From Anaerolineae bacterium (GTDB taxonomy: Bacteria; Chloroflexota; Anaerolineae; B4-G1; SLSP01): a stretch of 16,549 bases of DNA. Both the position numbers and the translations under genes were made by a program. Position 1 is the stretch's first letter, and the number at the start of each line of letters is the position of its first letter. The stretch is from contig JAFGSL010000233.1 in NCBI GenBank assembly GCA_016934645.1, forward strand, positions 1 to 16,549. The letters are read 5' to 3'. A model generated the notes under the pieces. It saw only the letters and a list, made by a program, of their open reading frames with translations, was not told where the DNA came from and ran no database searches. Of this stretch, positions 1 through 6,371 are shown in pieces.

Positions 1-498
1 CGTAAAAATATAACTTCCCGTTTTTCGCTCTAAGCCCCGTCCCCGGGGCGCTCTGCGCGGGAACTTATTCTTTTACAGGCTCTTAGTGGGGAACAGATTT
101 GAGGCACGACAGCTTTGTTTACAGGGTGAAGCCCCAAGTTACTAGGTTGGCTGCCAACCTCGTTACTTTTCAGTTTTGGATAACTTACTTACTTCCATGA
201 CCTATGGAAGTTGCCTACGTTGGTTCCCAGTGAGTTGACGTCTCTCTCAACTTTCTGCTCGTCAATTTCCGGGTATTGTTTCTACCTTTTCATTGACTTA
301 CGGTTTCTTTCTTCTCCAATTGGACGAAGATGTCTGCCGCTCACCAACTTTAGCTTGTTTTTCGGTTATCTTCCCCTGTTGGTAACGTTGTTCCTTGGGG
401 CTTCAGGTAATTATAGTATAGGTCACATTCAGGCGTTTGTCAATATCTTTTGGTTAGAGTTGCGTATAATTTCAAAGGAACATATTTTGCTGTTATCT
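1..498. other. Gene-poor, AT-richer region with several hairpins
   Basis: No convincing gene is seen in this stretch, which lies downstream of the NYN-domain gene. It is visibly richer in A+T than the coding DNA to its right, and its plus strand is pyrimidine-rich from about 210 to 480. It holds several inverted repeats: TTCCCG/CGGGAA (15-20/58-63) enclosing GCCCCG/CGGGGC (34-39/44-49), AGGTTGG/CCAACCT (144-150/154-160), CTTCCAT/ATGGAAG (192-198/204-210) and TTGACG/CGTCAA (235-240/260-265). An open frame on the plus strand from 211 runs into the antisense of the NYN gene and looks accidental. The region could be a decayed mobile element, a structured RNA or plain intergenic DNA. Confidence 0.5.
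15..94. repeat. Hairpin repeat related to the 15820-15930 element
   Basis: The words TTCCCGTTTTTCGCT (15-29) and TCGCTCTAAG (25-34) recur near the other end of the window. The first matches 15835-15849 with one T fewer. The second matches the reverse complement of 15915-15924. Both places also carry GGGGAAC (88-94 here). Here the outer stem 15-20/58-63 encloses a GC-rich hairpin at 34-49. The copy may continue beyond the left edge. That the two are members of one repeat family is an inference from shared words and similar layout. Confidence 0.4.
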
Positions 499-2403
499 TC
501 ATTCCTTCAGCACTTTGCTCTCCAAAGCCAGCCGGGTTTCACGTGCGCCGGGCACTTGCGTCGTTTGCGCGAGGATTTCCAGGCGGTGGACAACGCCGCG
601 CAGCACCGCCGGGTTGATGGCGTAAAGTTCCTGAGCAAGCGTAAGCCATTGTTCGCGTACGGTCTCGTTGGGATAGGTGTAGAGCGCAATAGCCATGCGC
701 GCGGGATGAGTGCGCCCCGGACGGAATTCGAGTAGTTCGCCGTAGGCTCCGGCGGCAATGATGAAATAGAATGACAGCAGTGGCTCCACCAGTCGCTGCA
801 CCTTTTCCCACACCGGTTCGGTCTCTTTCGCCAGCGCGAAAAATGCCAGATAGTATTCCTTTGCCTGGGTGTACTCAGAACGGAAATAATGCTGGCCTGC
901 GCTCGCGGCACAATAACTGGCGAGGTACCACTCCAGTTCCATCCGCCCAGCGCCCTGGCTGCCAGCACGCATCAAATCGCACACCATACGCGCAGCCTGG
1001 ATAAAGTACTCGCGAGCTTTTTCGAAATCCGTCATGCGGATTTGCAGGCCCTCCTGATTCAACTGCGCTGCCCGCTCGAGCGACAGCGGACCGGTCATTT
1101 CCACCTGCTCCAATGCCTGCAGGATAGGCAGCAGTTGCTCAATATCGTTGAGGTAACACGCGCCCTCGCTGATCGGGACCCGGGCTTTGCGGGCTGATTC
1201 GAGCGCCGCCGACCAAGCCTGACGAGAGAAAGTGATCAGGCGCATCACCCGTGCGCGCTGATCCAGGGTCCCAAAGAGCAATTGCGCCAGCAAATCGGGC
1301 TTCAGTTCCAGGTTATTCTGGAGCATCACCACCAGATACGCACTTTCGCTGCGGTCGACGAAATCCTGCGCTTGCAAGCCCGCTCTGACGGTAAGTACAT
1401 CGAGTTGCCAGGATTGAGGCTGCGCCGCGAGCACATCGGCATATTTGATCAGTTTGGCAACTTCCTGTACCTCTTCGCGCGAACGCAGAATGTTCTCCGT
1501 GTCGTACTTCGCTTTCAGGTGGATGACGGCCTGATCGAAAGTGTAGACACCGGGCGATTCGGAGAGCAATGCGTACAAATCGAGCAGGACGGCGGCGCGC
1601 GTATGAGGATCCGATAAAGATAGTCCGGCAGTGCTGAGACAGACGCGATACTGCATCACTTCGTCCTCGGTGGCGGCGAGAGCCGCAGCCGGTTTGAGCG
1701 ATACCCAGAGAATTTGCTCGCGCACGTCCACTTTAACCAGATCGGATTGCGCCTCCACAAAGCTGCGGAACTGCGGATACCCCAGGTCACCCTCGCTGAA
1801 AGTAGGATCCATCTTGAGCATCATCATCTTCAATTGGCTGCCGTTGATGGCGTTGCCTTCAACCTGCGGCAGCAGCAAGCGCATCACGTCGAGCAAGAGT
1901 TGGCGCGCTTTCTCCAACCGGTAGACCGAGGTGCGGGTATCCTCAATGAGCGTGTCGTAGAGCACGAAATGATCGCACGCCTTGACCAGCACCTCGCTGG
2001 TGGACTGGCGCAGTCCCACCCCTACCACCACCTTGCCGTAGGCGCGCAGCTTACGTGCGACGGCACTGAAGTCGCTATCGCCCGTCACAAGGATGAAGGT
2101 CTCGATCTCCGGGTGAGTGAAGGCGGTCTCCAGCGCATCGACCACCATCTGGATGTCGGCGGCGTTCTTGCGGTGGCGCGAACTGTAGCGAAACAACTGC
2201 GTCAGTTCGATGGCGTGCTCGATGAGGTCCTGCTGGTACTGCTCGAAGGCAGTCCAGTCGCAGTAGGCGCGGCGGATGACGATGCGTCCCCACCGTTCTG
2301 CTACGGCCATAATCAGCCCCAGATCGCACTTGCCATACACGTCCTCCGCCGAGATCGCCACGTTCTCAAAATCGATGAAGATCGCGACTTGTGGTTCTTC
2401 CAT
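499..2403 (-). CDS. NYN-domain (PIN-like) protein with possible OST-HTH/LOTUS domain
   Basis: A 634-residue protein. Residues 6-151 form a NYN domain, a PIN-like metal-dependent RNase fold. The expected acidic residues are visible: D11 and N14 in FIDFEN, D83 in AADIQ, and D109/D111 in TGDSDFSAV. Residues about 163-238 resemble an OST-HTH/LOTUS module, which often follows NYN domains and binds RNA; this call is tentative. The remaining ~390 residues are mostly helical with a TPR-like feel around 455-560 and were not recognised. ATG at 2403 is chosen because AAGGAG lies upstream and the conserved domain begins just after it. The Shine-Dalgarno sequence overlaps the stop codon of the upstream FAD gene, 5 nt away, so the two are very likely co-transcribed. 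The likely role is cleavage or binding of RNA in the cytoplasm; the target is unknown. Confidence 0.85.
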   Translation of the reverse strand: MEEPQVAIFIDFENVAISAEDVYGKCDLGLIMAVAERWGRIVIRRAYCDWTAFEQYQQDLIEHAIELTQLFRYSSRHRKNAADIQMVVDALETAFTHPEIETFILVTGDSDFSAVARKLRAYGKVVVGVGLRQSTSEVLVKACDHFVLYDTLIEDTRTSVYRLEKARQLLLDVMRLLLPQVEGNAINGSQLKMMMLKMDPTFSEGDLGYPQFRSFVEAQSDLVKVDVREQILWVSLKPAAALAATEDEVMQYRVCLSTAGLSLSDPHTRAAVLLDLYALLSESPGVYTFDQAVIHLKAKYDTENILRSREEVQEVAKLIKYADVLAAQPQSWQLDVLTVRAGLQAQDFVDRSESAYLVVMLQNNLELKPDLLAQLLFGTLDQRARVMRLITFSRQAWSAALESARKARVPISEGACYLNDIEQLLPILQALEQVEMTGPLSLERAAQLNQEGLQIRMTDFEKAREYFIQAARMVCDLMRAGSQGAGRMELEWYLASYCAASAGQHYFRSEYTQAKEYYLAFFALAKETEPVWEKVQRLVEPLLSFYFIIAAGAYGELLEFRPGRTHPARMAIALYTYPNETVREQWLTLAQELYAINPAVLRGVVHRLEILAQTTQVPGARETRLALESKVLKE

Positions 2404-2408
2404 ACTTC

Positions 2409-3791
2409 CTACTCCTTGCTCTCTACTATCTTCGCTGCGCGCCGGCCGATTTCCACAGCGTAGTTGGTACCGCGATCCCATGGATATACCTGGCTCATGT
2501 TCGCCATATACAGGTTGGGGATAGGCGTTTGTATGGGCGGGATGTTCTGCGAATGGTTGAGAAAGGGCACCGGTTGCGCATAGATTTCACTGAACTTCCA
2601 GTATTTGCGGATCCACGAGTGGTCGAAGGCCGGGTTAAGGCGCTGAATGGCAGGGACAAAGATCTTTAGCAACGCTTCCGGTTCCATACCGAAGTAGGGA
2701 TGGCCCGGCGAAAGGTAGTCACCACAGTAGATGAGGTGATCGCCGCCGTAATGCTGCCTGTCGATGTAGTTGGTGTGTTCCACGAAAGCCAGGAAGGGGA
2801 AACCTTCACGCTTGGGGATATTGATCCAGTAATGCTCACGGGTGACAGGCTGCTTGAGCGCCATCACCATAACCACAGCCCCCATCGACTTCAACTGATC
2901 CAGCCCGGCGGTGTATGACGCGGGCAATTCTGGGGTGCGCTCCCTGAGCATCTGCGGTGAGCACGTCGCCAGCACACGATCGTGGAGGGGAGCCTCATCG
3001 CGCAGTTCGAGCTGGATTTGTCCCGTGTCTGCTTGGGGATGGATGCCACGCACGTGCGTATTCAAGCGGACATCGCCGCCGAGTGCGCGGACTTTGTCCG
3101 CCAACACATCGATGAAGCCTTGAAACCCGCCGACGAAGTAGCCGAGTTTGGGGCTGCGAGCGACGATCCGCGCCCAGAACCACGCCATGTTGACCTGCTG
3201 GTAATACTCACCGAACTTACCTTCGAGCAGGGGCTGCCAGAATGCCTCGTAGGCCTTGGCACCAACGGCGCGGGAGAGCCACTCGTGCGCCGTGACCTGT
3301 TCCAACGACTGCCAGCGCAAGCCGTAGCGGATATAAGCCGTCATCATCCCCACGCGGAAGCGCGCCGGCAGGGATATCGGCCTAAAGGCCAGCACGCGCA
3401 GCGCCGTTGCCGCCAGATCGCCCAGATTGGCAAGTTGTGTGCCGAGTGGCAGCTTCACCAGCCACGGACCAAACATCGGCTTGTTGATAGGATATAGGCG
3501 CCCGTCTTTGTAAATCGATGTCACCGGGCTGGGGAAAAAGAGCCGGTCTGCAATACCGATTTCATCAACGAGACCAATGATGTCTTTGTCCCCGGCGAAG
3601 ATGTGGTGGTAGAAACGTTCCAGAGGCCACTCCCAGGCCTCGTCCTTGTACCCTGCCGCCAACCCGCCAGCGTATGGGCGTGCTTCGTAGACGGTAATGC
3701 GATGACCGGCCTTGAGTAAGTCATAGGCTGCGCTCAGGCCGGCTACACCCGCGCCGATGATGCCGATATTCAGTGGTCCAGTATTCGCCAT
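2409..3791 (-). CDS. FAD-dependent oxidoreductase, amine oxidase/HemY-like
   Basis: A 460-residue flavoprotein of the NAD(P)/FAD amine-oxidase and protoporphyrinogen-oxidase-like superfamily (COG1232 type). The dinucleotide-binding motif GAGVAG is at residues 13-18, followed by the ribose-binding E36 in VYEARP and the GG pair at 42-43. The C-terminal flavin-contacting segment, with YPWDRGTNYAVEIGR, lies near 435-450. Length and layout match relatives often found near polysaccharide or lipid genes, but the substrate cannot be read from sequence; haem synthesis is not supported because no hem genes are nearby. ATG at 3791 is preceded by AAGGAG at 8 nt; an earlier in-frame ATG lacks a site. It is first in an operon with the NYN gene, behind an extended -10 promoter near 3823-3831. 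Confidence 0.88.
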   Translation of the reverse strand: MANTGPLNIGIIGAGVAGLSAAYDLLKAGHRITVYEARPYAGGLAAGYKDEAWEWPLERFYHHIFAGDKDIIGLVDEIGIADRLFFPSPVTSIYKDGRLYPINKPMFGPWLVKLPLGTQLANLGDLAATALRVLAFRPISLPARFRVGMMTAYIRYGLRWQSLEQVTAHEWLSRAVGAKAYEAFWQPLLEGKFGEYYQQVNMAWFWARIVARSPKLGYFVGGFQGFIDVLADKVRALGGDVRLNTHVRGIHPQADTGQIQLELRDEAPLHDRVLATCSPQMLRERTPELPASYTAGLDQLKSMGAVVMVMALKQPVTREHYWINIPKREGFPFLAFVEHTNYIDRQHYGGDHLIYCGDYLSPGHPYFGMEPEALLKIFVPAIQRLNPAFDHSWIRKYWKFSEIYAQPVPFLNHSQNIPPIQTPIPNLYMANMSQVYPWDRGTNYAVEIGRRAAKIVESKE

Positions 3792-3814
3792 AGGGGTCTC
3801 CTTATGGTGGTTTA

Positions 3815-3831
3815 TCACCACAAGTATACCA
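3815..3831 (-). promoter_or_regulatory. Extended -10 promoter of the FAD/NYN operon, with dyad
   Basis: On the minus strand TGGTATACT (3831 to 3823) is an extended -10 element (TGn + TATACT); a -35 box is poor. Just downstream, TGGTG-N6-CACCA forms a dyad over the expected transcription start, between the promoter and the start codon at 3791. It could be an operator, but no regulator is identified. Confidence 0.5.
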
Positions 3832-3847
3832 CCGAATGCCGTGCCTG

Positions 3848-3882
3848 AAAAAAACCGGGATTCTGTAGAGAATCCCGGTTTT
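3848..3882 (-). terminator. Rho-independent terminator after the CpaF-like gene
   Basis: A perfect 13-bp stem (3851-3863 with 3870-3882, core ACCGGGATTC) and a 6-nt loop. Read on the minus strand, the hairpin is followed by seven T residues (complement of 3848-3854). It sits 87 nt past the stop of the ATPase gene and before the FAD gene, so it separates the two transcription units. Confidence 0.9.
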
Positions 3883-3968
3883 CGTAGCCCGAGCCGGATG
3901 AGGCGGAATCAAAGAAACCTTTGCTACAATTTCTTTGCTCGTTGGGCAAGAATTTCGATGGTCAGGCT

Positions 3969-4964
3969 TTACCTTTTCTCCCACGCCGGATGCTCACCGG
4001 TATGCTCCAAAACCTTCTTGTCCGCGTTGAAGCGGAACAGCGGCTTGAGCTTGTAATGCAGGTCGCCTTCCAGTCCGGCCAATTCCACGAACTGCATGAA
4101 TTTACGCGAGCCATCGGGGAGCCTCTCCTGGTACGTGATGAGTTGGATGGCCGAAGCAATCAGGTGGCGGATTTCGGCCAACCCCAGACCGAGATTGGCC
4201 ATCAGGCAGAAGGTTTCCAGACGCGACAACGCATCTTCGGGGCCGGTCGCATGGATGAGCGTGATTCCATTGTAACCGAGGCTCATCACCTGCAGAGCGC
4301 GCATCGCTTCCGCGCCGAACATCTCACCAACGATCAACCAATCCGGACGCATCTGCGAGGCGGTCTTGAGCAGGTCGGCCAGTGTGAGGTTCGCCGGGCC
4401 GCCCGCTTCCAGCCAGACGCGATGGGGATGGTCAATGCGCATCTCGTGCCTCTGCTCGACAACGACGAGGCGTTGATCGGTGGGAATCATCTCGGCCAGC
4501 ATATTGGCGACAGTAACCTTCCCGGCGGACGGCCCTCCGGCAACCAGGGTGTTAACTCCCGTGCGGATGGCGTTGCGGAGAAAATCCCGCGCTTCCGCTG
4601 TGACCGAGCCATACTCGATGAGTTGCTCCCAAGTCATTTTGTATGGGGATGGCTTGCGGATGACCAGTGTCGGACCGTCCAGCGCGGTTGGCGGTACGAC
4701 GGCGACCAGCCGCGCGTCATCGGGCAGGCGCATCTCGCCGGTGGGATTCTCTGGACTGAGCGCGATTCCGACCAATGCCAGCACCCTATCGATGACAGCG
4801 CGAAGGGCTTCAGGGGAGTCAAAGCGCACATCGGTCGCTTCCAATTTGCGTTGACGATCAACGTACACCAGGTCCGGTGCATCCACCATAATCTCGAGCA
4901 CTTCCGGGTCAACATACAACGGAGCCAATGGCCCTAACGCGGTGACAACTTCTTGTGTTTTCAT
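3969..4964 (-). CDS. CpaF/TadA-like secretion ATPase with changed Walker A
   Basis: A 331-residue ATPase of the VirB11/CpaF type (T2SSE, PF00437), which powers type II/IV secretion or Flp pilus assembly at the inner membrane face. The layout is an N-terminal domain (1-120), the nucleotide-binding loop GGPSAGKV (143-150), an acidic box near E170, the Walker B-like stretch LIVGEMFG (210-217) with E214, and a His box with H238 followed by DALSRLE. CpaF proteins usually have about 400-450 residues, so this one is short at the N terminus. The Walker A residue after K149 is Val, not Thr/Ser, although T151 follows. The usual Arg in GEVRG is Phe (GEMFG). ATG at 4964 has AAAGGAGGT at 5 nt. No other pilus or secretion gene lies in the window. 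Family assignment is firm; activity is uncertain. Confidence 0.87.
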   Translation of the reverse strand: MKTQEVVTALGPLAPLYVDPEVLEIMVDAPDLVYVDRQRKLEATDVRFDSPEALRAVIDRVLALVGIALSPENPTGEMRLPDDARLVAVVPPTALDGPTLVIRKPSPYKMTWEQLIEYGSVTAEARDFLRNAIRTGVNTLVAGGPSAGKVTVANMLAEMIPTDQRLVVVEQRHEMRIDHPHRVWLEAGGPANLTLADLLKTASQMRPDWLIVGEMFGAEAMRALQVMSLGYNGITLIHATGPEDALSRLETFCLMANLGLGLAEIRHLIASAIQLITYQERLPDGSRKFMQFVELAGLEGDLHYKLKPLFRFNADKKVLEHTGEHPAWEKR

Positions 4965-5112
4965 CTGTACCTCCTTTGCTATTTGCCGATAACTGGTTGC
5001 TGATTGCTTCCAGATTTGCTATCAGAATAGCACGGATGGGCAATGAATACATCCGCCATTACCACAGGGATATGCCCTGTCAAAATCCACAGGGAGACGA
5101 GTTTACAACGTG

Positions 5113-5541
5113 TCACATCACTAATTCTAACCATCGCCGCGACAACGCCAAAGCGACCGCTTCGGTACGCGATTGTGCGCCGGTCTTGTTGAAGATCGAG
5201 TTCACGTGGAACTGCACGGTCCGGTCGCTGATACCGAGCCGGTAGGCGATTTCCCGATTAGTTAGCCCTTGTGCGACGAGGGTAAGCACCTCGTATTCAC
5301 GAGGGGAAAACGGATGCGGAGCCGGAGTGGGCGGGGCAACCAACGTCGCGATATCGCGCGCCTCATTCAATGCTTGCCGTGCCAGTTCACCCAGCGTGGC
5401 GACAGCAGCGCGCGCCGGATAGCTGTCAGGGGGAAGTGCGCGCTCGTAGGCGCGGGCCTGGGAAACGAGCAACTCCAGCGTCTCCAACAGCTCCACGATA
5501 GGCAATGTCTCATGGGATGTCGCAGTGGTTTCAGAGGGCAT
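5113..5541 (-). CDS. LuxR-family HTH transcriptional regulator without receiver
   Basis: A 142-residue protein with a C-terminal GerE/LuxR-type DNA-binding domain at about 78-136. The hallmark pattern FSPREYEVLTLVAQGLTNREIA is followed by LGISDRTVQFHVNSIFNKTGA (shown in part). Residues 10-65 are helical and leucine-rich, and could serve dimerisation; no receiver, PAS or autoinducer-binding domain is present. It is a cytoplasmic regulator whose signal is unknown. The gene is divergent from the surface-protein gene at 5701, and the promoters share a 160-bp gap, so autoregulation and control of that neighbour are plausible but inferred. The start at 5541 follows a weak AGCAGG site. Confidence 0.88.
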   Translation of the reverse strand: MPSETTATSHETLPIVELLETLELLVSQARAYERALPPDSYPARAAVATLGELARQALNEARDIATLVAPPTPAPHPFSPREYEVLTLVAQGLTNREIAYRLGISDRTVQFHVNSIFNKTGAQSRTEAVALALSRRWLELVM

Positions 5542-5579
5542 AACAAACCTGCTTTACTATCGACAAAACTGACGACTAA

Positions 5580-5607
5580 ATTCTAGTGCTAAAACCAGGT
5601 TTTGCAA
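5580..5607 (-). promoter_or_regulatory. Sigma-70-like promoter of the LuxR-type gene
   Basis: On the minus strand, -35 TTGCAA (5607-5602), a 16-nt spacer and -10 TAGAAT (5585-5580). Transcription would start near 5573, about 30 nt before the start codon. The -35 box lies in the palindrome TTTTGCAAAA (5600-5609), and AAAACC-A-GGTTTT (5591-5603) spans the spacer. Confidence 0.6.
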
Positions 5608-5635
5608 AAGGTAAGAAATCTGTTCATGGTAACTC

Positions 5636-5664
5636 TTGCAAAACAGTATTTTTCACTGTACAAT
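5636..5664 (+). promoter_or_regulatory. Sigma-70-like promoter with internal dyad, surface-protein gene
   Basis: -35 TTGCAA (5636-5641), a 17-nt spacer and -10 TACAAT (5659-5664), giving a start near 5671 and a leader of about 30 nt. The dyad ACAGT-N7-ACTGT (5643-5647/5655-5659) fills the spacer and touches the -10 box, a good place for a repressor to act. Confidence 0.7.
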
Positions 5665-5700
5665 AAAGTAAGACCAGGATGATCAGGAGGGTTAAAGAAA

Positions 5701-6297
5701 ATGAAGCCACTATATCTGTTCAACCGGTTCGAACAAAAAGTACCATGGTCCGCGAATGTGCAACGCGGGGTGATTCTGCTCCTGTGTGTGTTAGGCGTCT
5801 TTTCGATCGCTGCAAAGCCTGCTTATGGCCCAGGCGAAGGCACCATCCGCGGTGCGGCGTTTGTGGATATTAATCGCAACGGCAAGATGGATGCCAACGA
5901 GCAAGGTCTCGGAGGGGTCTATTTCACCGTCTCCAATGGCGAGTACAGCCACACCTACTATTCGGAAAATCGTACCGTGGATGAGTTCGGCAATACGTAT
6001 GCTACGGGGACCTTTGGGCCAGCACCGTTGCCAAATGGTGGTTGGCGCGTGAAATTCTACGTTCCCCAAGGTTACGTTGCCACTACGCCGGTGGAACACG
6101 TGGTCCACGTGCCGGAATCAGGGCAAGTCACCTACGTTTACATGGGGCTTTACCCCGCAGGGGGCGTGCCAGGAGCCGGTGGAATATTGCCACTAGGCGG
6201 TCTGGAGACTACCCAACCTCTGGTGGGGGCACTGGTGTTGTTTATGATCGGGGGGATGTTCTCCATTGGTTTGGGAGTAGCGCGGCGGCGTTCGTAA
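5701..6297 (+). CDS. Secreted SdrD B-like domain protein with LPLGG-type C-terminal anchor
   Basis: A 198-residue cell-surface protein. A hydrophobic segment at 23-38 preceded by basic residues is a signal peptide or membrane anchor. Residues 48-148 form one SdrD B-like (Cna-B-related) beta-sandwich. The acidic loop DINRNGKMDANE (56-67) matches the DxNxNGxxDxxE calcium-binding pattern of this family. The C terminus has LPLGG (163-167), a hydrophobic span (about 173-192) and the basic tail ARRRS. This resembles a sortase signal in order, although the usual Thr of LPxTG is Gly, so it may be only a membrane anchor. The start is preceded by AGGAGG at 10 nt. A good promoter lies at 5636-5664, and a hairpin after the gene (6325-6349) probably ends the transcript. 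The role is likely structural or adhesive; the ligand is unknown. Confidence 0.82.
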   Translation: MKPLYLFNRFEQKVPWSANVQRGVILLLCVLGVFSIAAKPAYGPGEGTIRGAAFVDINRNGKMDANEQGLGGVYFTVSNGEYSHTYYSENRTVDEFGNTYATGTFGPAPLPNGGWRVKFYVPQGYVATTPVEHVVHVPESGQVTYVYMGLYPAGGVPGAGGILPLGGLETTQPLVGALVLFMIGGMFSIGLGVARRRS

Positions 6298-6324
6298 CCA
6301 CGCTCACCATCCCACGTGACACAG

Positions 6325-6358
6325 ACGGCGTGTGACACTCACACGCCGTTATTCTATG
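6325..6358 (+). terminator. Hairpin, probable terminator before thiI
   Basis: An 11-bp stem, ACGGCGTGTGA (6325-6335) with TCACACGCCGT (6339-6349), followed by TATTCTAT. The T-run is broken, so termination may be partial. It lies between the surface-protein stop and thiI, and could also act as an attenuator for thiI. Confidence 0.55.
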
Positions 6359-6371
6359 TAGAGGAGTGTGC

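Noticed and set aside
211..735. Plus-strand open frame of 174 codons with a hydrophobic first half
   Set aside because: It starts at TTG without a ribosome site, and its second half is antisense to the NYN gene. The hydrophobic look comes from T-rich DNA.
1714..2463. Plus-strand open frame of 249 codons opposite the NYN gene
   Set aside because: Antisense shadow; the NYN motifs on the other strand are clear and no ribosome site or family likeness supports this frame.
3886..3905. REP-like word GCCGGATGAGGC after the terminator
   Set aside because: It resembles one half of the enterobacterial REP consensus, but there is a single copy, no partner arm, and the organism is unlikely to be an enterobacterium.
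3921..4937. Long plus-strand open frame (338 codons) opposite the CpaF-like gene
   Set aside because: It mirrors nearly the whole ATPase gene, its product has no recognisable motif and is rich in Gln, His and Arg, as expected from antisense of GC-rich coding DNA.
5086..5098. Repeated CCACAGGGA words and an ACAGGG/CCCTGT hairpin at 5060-5100
   Set aside because: The stem is only 6 bp without a T-run, and the repeat is two short copies; chance is a sufficient explanation.
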